DNA of 64,000 nucleotides from ZC4RG30 sp965652645 (GTDB lineage: Bacteria > Pseudomonadota > Gammaproteobacteria > Steroidobacterales > Steroidobacteraceae): assembly GCA_965652645.1 (NCBI GenBank), contig CBFGXE010000002.1:106627-170626 (forward strand), in the 5' to 3' direction. Below are positions 62,104 through 64,000 of this stretch, one piece after another (the first letter of the stretch is position 1; every line of letters begins with the position of its first letter). The notes below the pieces were generated by a model, which was not told where the DNA came from, did not search any database, and saw only the letters and a list, made by a program, of their open reading frames with translations. A program made the position numbers and the translations under genes.

Positions 62104-63039
62104 TTATTCGATGCGATGACGGCGCAGCTTCCAGCTCGTGCCGTCGCAGAATCCGCATCGCTCGCCGACGAACATGGCGCGCGCCGCGGCATCACCCTTC
62201 AGCTGCCATTTCAGCCAGGCCAGCGGTCCGCTGGCAAAGGGCCCGCCGTTGGGCTGGCTGTATGTGCCGCCATGCCCCACGTCCATGTTGGCGTTGATCG
62301 CGGGTATCTTCAGCGCCTGCAGTTCCTTCCAGTCCGTCTCGGCATTTGCGTAGGCAATGTCGGTCTCGCCGCCGATGAAATAGGCGATGGGCGCATGCAT
62401 CTGCTGCAGCACCGAGCGCTTGAGTTCATGGCGCACCATGTACTGGTCGGCATCGGTGATCATGCCGCTGTTGAGGATCACCGCCGTTGTGATGCGCGGA
62501 TCGGTGGACACCTTCACCGTCTGCAGCCCTCCGCAGGAGTGGCCCATGGCCGCCACCTTGTCGGTGGCGACATGGTCGCGATACGGACTGCCGGCCTTGC
62601 GGCTCTCGGCGGTGATCCAGTCCAGCGCATCGAGCATCTGTGAATGATTCGTCTCGAAGGGCGGCCATTCAGCCGGATCGGCAGGACGCTGCTGCCGCGG
62701 CGCAGGCGAATCGCGATGCGGCCCGATGGCCAGCACGATGAATCCATGCGAGGCCACCTCGGCGAGGAACTCGCGGTAGCTGAAATTGCTGTTCACGCAG
62801 GAACCATTGCCCCACAGCACCACCGGGTAACGCCCCTTGAGCTGCGCGGGACGATAAATGGTGTGGGTGGGCAGCCCGGGCTCGGAAAGGATGGCGGCCG
62901 GTTCGGGTCCGGAGCCCGTGGGCGCGGGACCGGTGGCGGCGGGACCGGCGGGCGCGGCGGCCTGTGCCGGCGCCGTGGCGACCACGCATGCAAGCAGCAG
63001 GCTGGCGCAATGATGGATGGCATGGATCGGGCGGCGCAT
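62104..63039 (-). CDS. Exported alpha/beta hydrolase (dienelactone-hydrolase/esterase-like)
   Basis: 311 aa. Signal region (SLLLACVVATAPAQAAAPAGP), followed by a Pro/Ala-rich linker. Core: YPVVLWGNGSCVNSNFSYREFLAEVASHGFIVLAIGPHRD, nucleophile elbow AAMGHSCGGLQTV, acid in IAYFIGGETDIAYAN and His in ANMDVGHGGTYSQPNGG. GHSCGG has Cys beside the nucleophile Ser. The short Cys-rich end (GERCGFCDGTSW) is unusual and may be disulfide-linked. ATG 63039 follows AAGGGG. The substrate is unknown. Confidence 0.85.
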   Translation of the reverse strand: MRRPIHAIHHCASLLLACVVATAPAQAAAPAGPAATGPAPTGSGPEPAAILSEPGLPTHTIYRPAQLKGRYPVVLWGNGSCVNSNFSYREFLAEVASHGFIVLAIGPHRDSPAPRQQRPADPAEWPPFETNHSQMLDALDWITAESRKAGSPYRDHVATDKVAAMGHSCGGLQTVKVSTDPRITTAVILNSGMITDADQYMVRHELKRSVLQQMHAPIAYFIGGETDIAYANAETDWKELQALKIPAINANMDVGHGGTYSQPNGGPFASGPLAWLKWQLKGDAAARAMFVGERCGFCDGTSWKLRRHRIE

Positions 63040-63143
63040 TCTCAGGTTCCCCTTCTGTCCTGGCGCGGGCATTCCGGGCCCCGCTGTTGCCCTTGAGGTT
63101 AGCGGAATTCCACTGGCGCGAGCCACGCGGAGCCGTTACCCTA

Positions 63144-63157
63144 TGTAAGCGCTTTCA
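63144..63157. promoter_or_regulatory. LacI-family operator-like palindrome
   Basis: TGTAAGCGCTTTCA has the AAGCGCTT core inside the TGNAANCGNTNNCA consensus used by LacI/CcpA-type sugar regulators. It lies 96-109 bases upstream of the receptor ATG, close to where a promoter would be. No LacI gene is visible in the window, so the regulator would act from elsewhere or just beyond the right edge. Confidence 0.55.
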
Positions 63158-63252
63158 TCCCTGTAACATGCGGGACAAGGAGCGCACACAAGAAAATCGA
63201 GGGGCGCAACAAGGCGCCCGCCATGGACTGCTGCGCAATTTTGGGGGAAAGC

Positions 63253-64000
63253 ATGACGATGAGAACTTCGAACAAATCCGTCCTGGCTCCGCTCGGCGTG
63301 CTGGCTTCTGCCGCGGCACTGGGCGCCGGCCAGGCCACTGCCGCCGAGACCCAGGATACGGAGCTGGAGGAAGTGGTCATCACCGCCGAACTGCGCTCCG
63401 TGAGCGTGCAGGACGTGCCGCTCTCGGCCGTTGCCTTCTCCGGCGACGCGCTCGAGCAGCGCGGCGTGAAGACCTTCGACGAGCTGCAATACCAGGTGCC
63501 CTCGCTCAACTTCACCGACAACGGCAACTCCAAGTTCGTGAACATCCGTGGCGTCGGCGTGTCCGAGGCTGCGCCGAACCAGACCGTCGGCGTGGCCGTG
63601 CACCTTGACGGGGCCTATGTGGCCCGCGAGTTCGTGTATGGCGATGCGCTTTTCGACCTTGACAGCGTGGAAGTGCTGCGCGGACCGCAGGGCACCTATT
63701 CCGGCCAGAATGCCGCCGGTGGCTCCATCTTCATCAACTCGAAGAAGCCGGTGATCGGCCGCACCGACGGTTTCATCAATGCGGAGCTGAGCGACTACGA
63801 CGGCCGGCGCCTGGGCGCCGGTGCAACGCTTACCCTGTCGGACAGGCTGGCGCTGCGCATCGCCGGCGACATCGAGGAGCGCGGCAGCTTCTACAACAAC
63901 CATGGCGTCGACCCCACCACCCCGGCACGCCTCATCGAGGACCAGCCGGGCAACCTCAACCGCTCGCTGGCCCGCCTGCAGCTGCTGTACCAGGCCACCG
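63253..64000 (+). CDS. TonB-dependent receptor, 5' part (runs off window)
   Basis: 249 codons visible. ATG 63253 follows TTGGGGGAAAGC. Signal (VLAPLGVLASAAALGAGQATAAE), TonB box region LEEVVITAELRSVSVQDVPLS, then the plug domain: ALEQRGVKTFDELQYQVPSLNFTDN, FVNIRGVGVSEAAPNQTVGVAVHLDGAYVARE, DLDSVEVLRGPQGTYSGQNAAGGSIFINSKKP, where the LRGPQG...GQNAAGG motif is diagnostic. The barrel begins at about ERGSFYNNHG and continues outside. A LacI-type site upstream suggests a carbohydrate or plant-derived substrate. Sphingomonad-style TBDT. Confidence 0.95.
   Translation, partial: MTMRTSNKSVLAPLGVLASAAALGAGQATAAETQDTELEEVVITAELRSVSVQDVPLSAVAFSGDALEQRGVKTFDELQYQVPSLNFTDNGNSKFVNIRGVGVSEAAPNQTVGVAVHLDGAYVAREFVYGDALFDLDSVEVLRGPQGTYSGQNAAGGSIFINSKKPVIGRTDGFINAELSDYDGRRLGAGATLTLSDRLALRIAGDIEERGSFYNNHGVDPTTPARLIEDQPGNLNRSLARLQLLYQAT

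Overview
The window is a dense, GC-rich (upper 60s percent by eye) bacterial chromosome segment. It has about 60 protein genes, no gap over about 300 bases, and no rRNA, tRNA, insertion sequence, integrase or CRISPR array that I can see. The gene content points to a gammaproteobacterium of the Steroidobacter/Nevskia/xanthomonad type. The grounds are an UrcA-family protein, DUF3228, a YhhY-like acetyltransferase, a GloA close to the E. coli form, many exported SnoaL/NTF2-like, VOC and metallo-hydrolase proteins, a DUF1501/DUF1800 pair and a TonB-dependent receptor. This placement is an inference from family distribution.

Layout. 0-7.4 kb: a divergent regulatory node (TetR + two VOC proteins leftward; ArsR + fused double SRPBCC protein rightward), UrcA, DUF3228, a large unknown protein, a uracil-DNA-glycosylase-like protein and glyoxalase I. 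7.5-13.4 kb: a lipoprotein, DUF805 protein, NMT1-type binding lipoprotein, a YhhY-like N-acetyltransferase behind a candidate leader-peptide/terminator, a VIT1-type transporter and a CynX-type exporter. 13.4-17.6 kb: Tat-type gamma-glutamyltransferase and three exported NTF2-like domains in two coupled genes. 17.6-20.8 kb: a two-gene signalling operon, a KaiC-like double ATPase and a hybrid histidine kinase.

20.9-31.7 kb looks like a small-molecule catabolic island: ketopantoate-reductase-like and NmrA-like oxidoreductases, an alpha/beta hydrolase, two MFS carriers, a TauD/TfdA dioxygenase, a flavin reductase, a GntR regulator with two DNA-binding domains, a CmcJ/NvfI-like oxygenase, a YciI-like protein and a luciferase-like flavin monooxygenase. 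31.7-39.5 kb holds exported accessory proteins (SnoaL-like, two paralogous secreted proteins of unknown function, double VOC, metallo-beta-lactamase fold, beta-lactamase-like serine hydrolase, formylglycine-generating-enzyme-like) and an MFS carrier whose start codon is problematic.

39.6-45.3 kb is a tight five-gene operon: ABC ATPase, two permeases, a sugar-binding lipoprotein and a cytoplasmic GH51 arabinofuranosidase, probably for uptake and cleavage of arabino-oligosaccharides. 45.3-51.5 kb: tannase/feruloyl-esterase-like protein, exported methyltransferase-like protein, S9 prolyl oligopeptidase, MAPEG, TauE/SafE and DUF3297. 51.6-58 kb: an exported beta-helix protein coupled to an exported D-2-hydroxyacid-dehydrogenase-like protein that lacks its catalytic Glu and His, then DUF1501/DUF1800. 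58-64 kb: MerR/DUF2938 with a classic MerR-type operator, a GGDEF diguanylate cyclase, a metallo-beta-lactamase protein with a collagen-like Gly/Pro tail, an exported hydrolase and the start of a TonB-dependent receptor behind a LacI-type operator.

The regions most worth following up are the KaiC-like/kinase pair, the degenerate exported dehydrogenase with its beta-helix partner, the attenuator-like leader before the acetyltransferase, and the double-GntR catabolic island.
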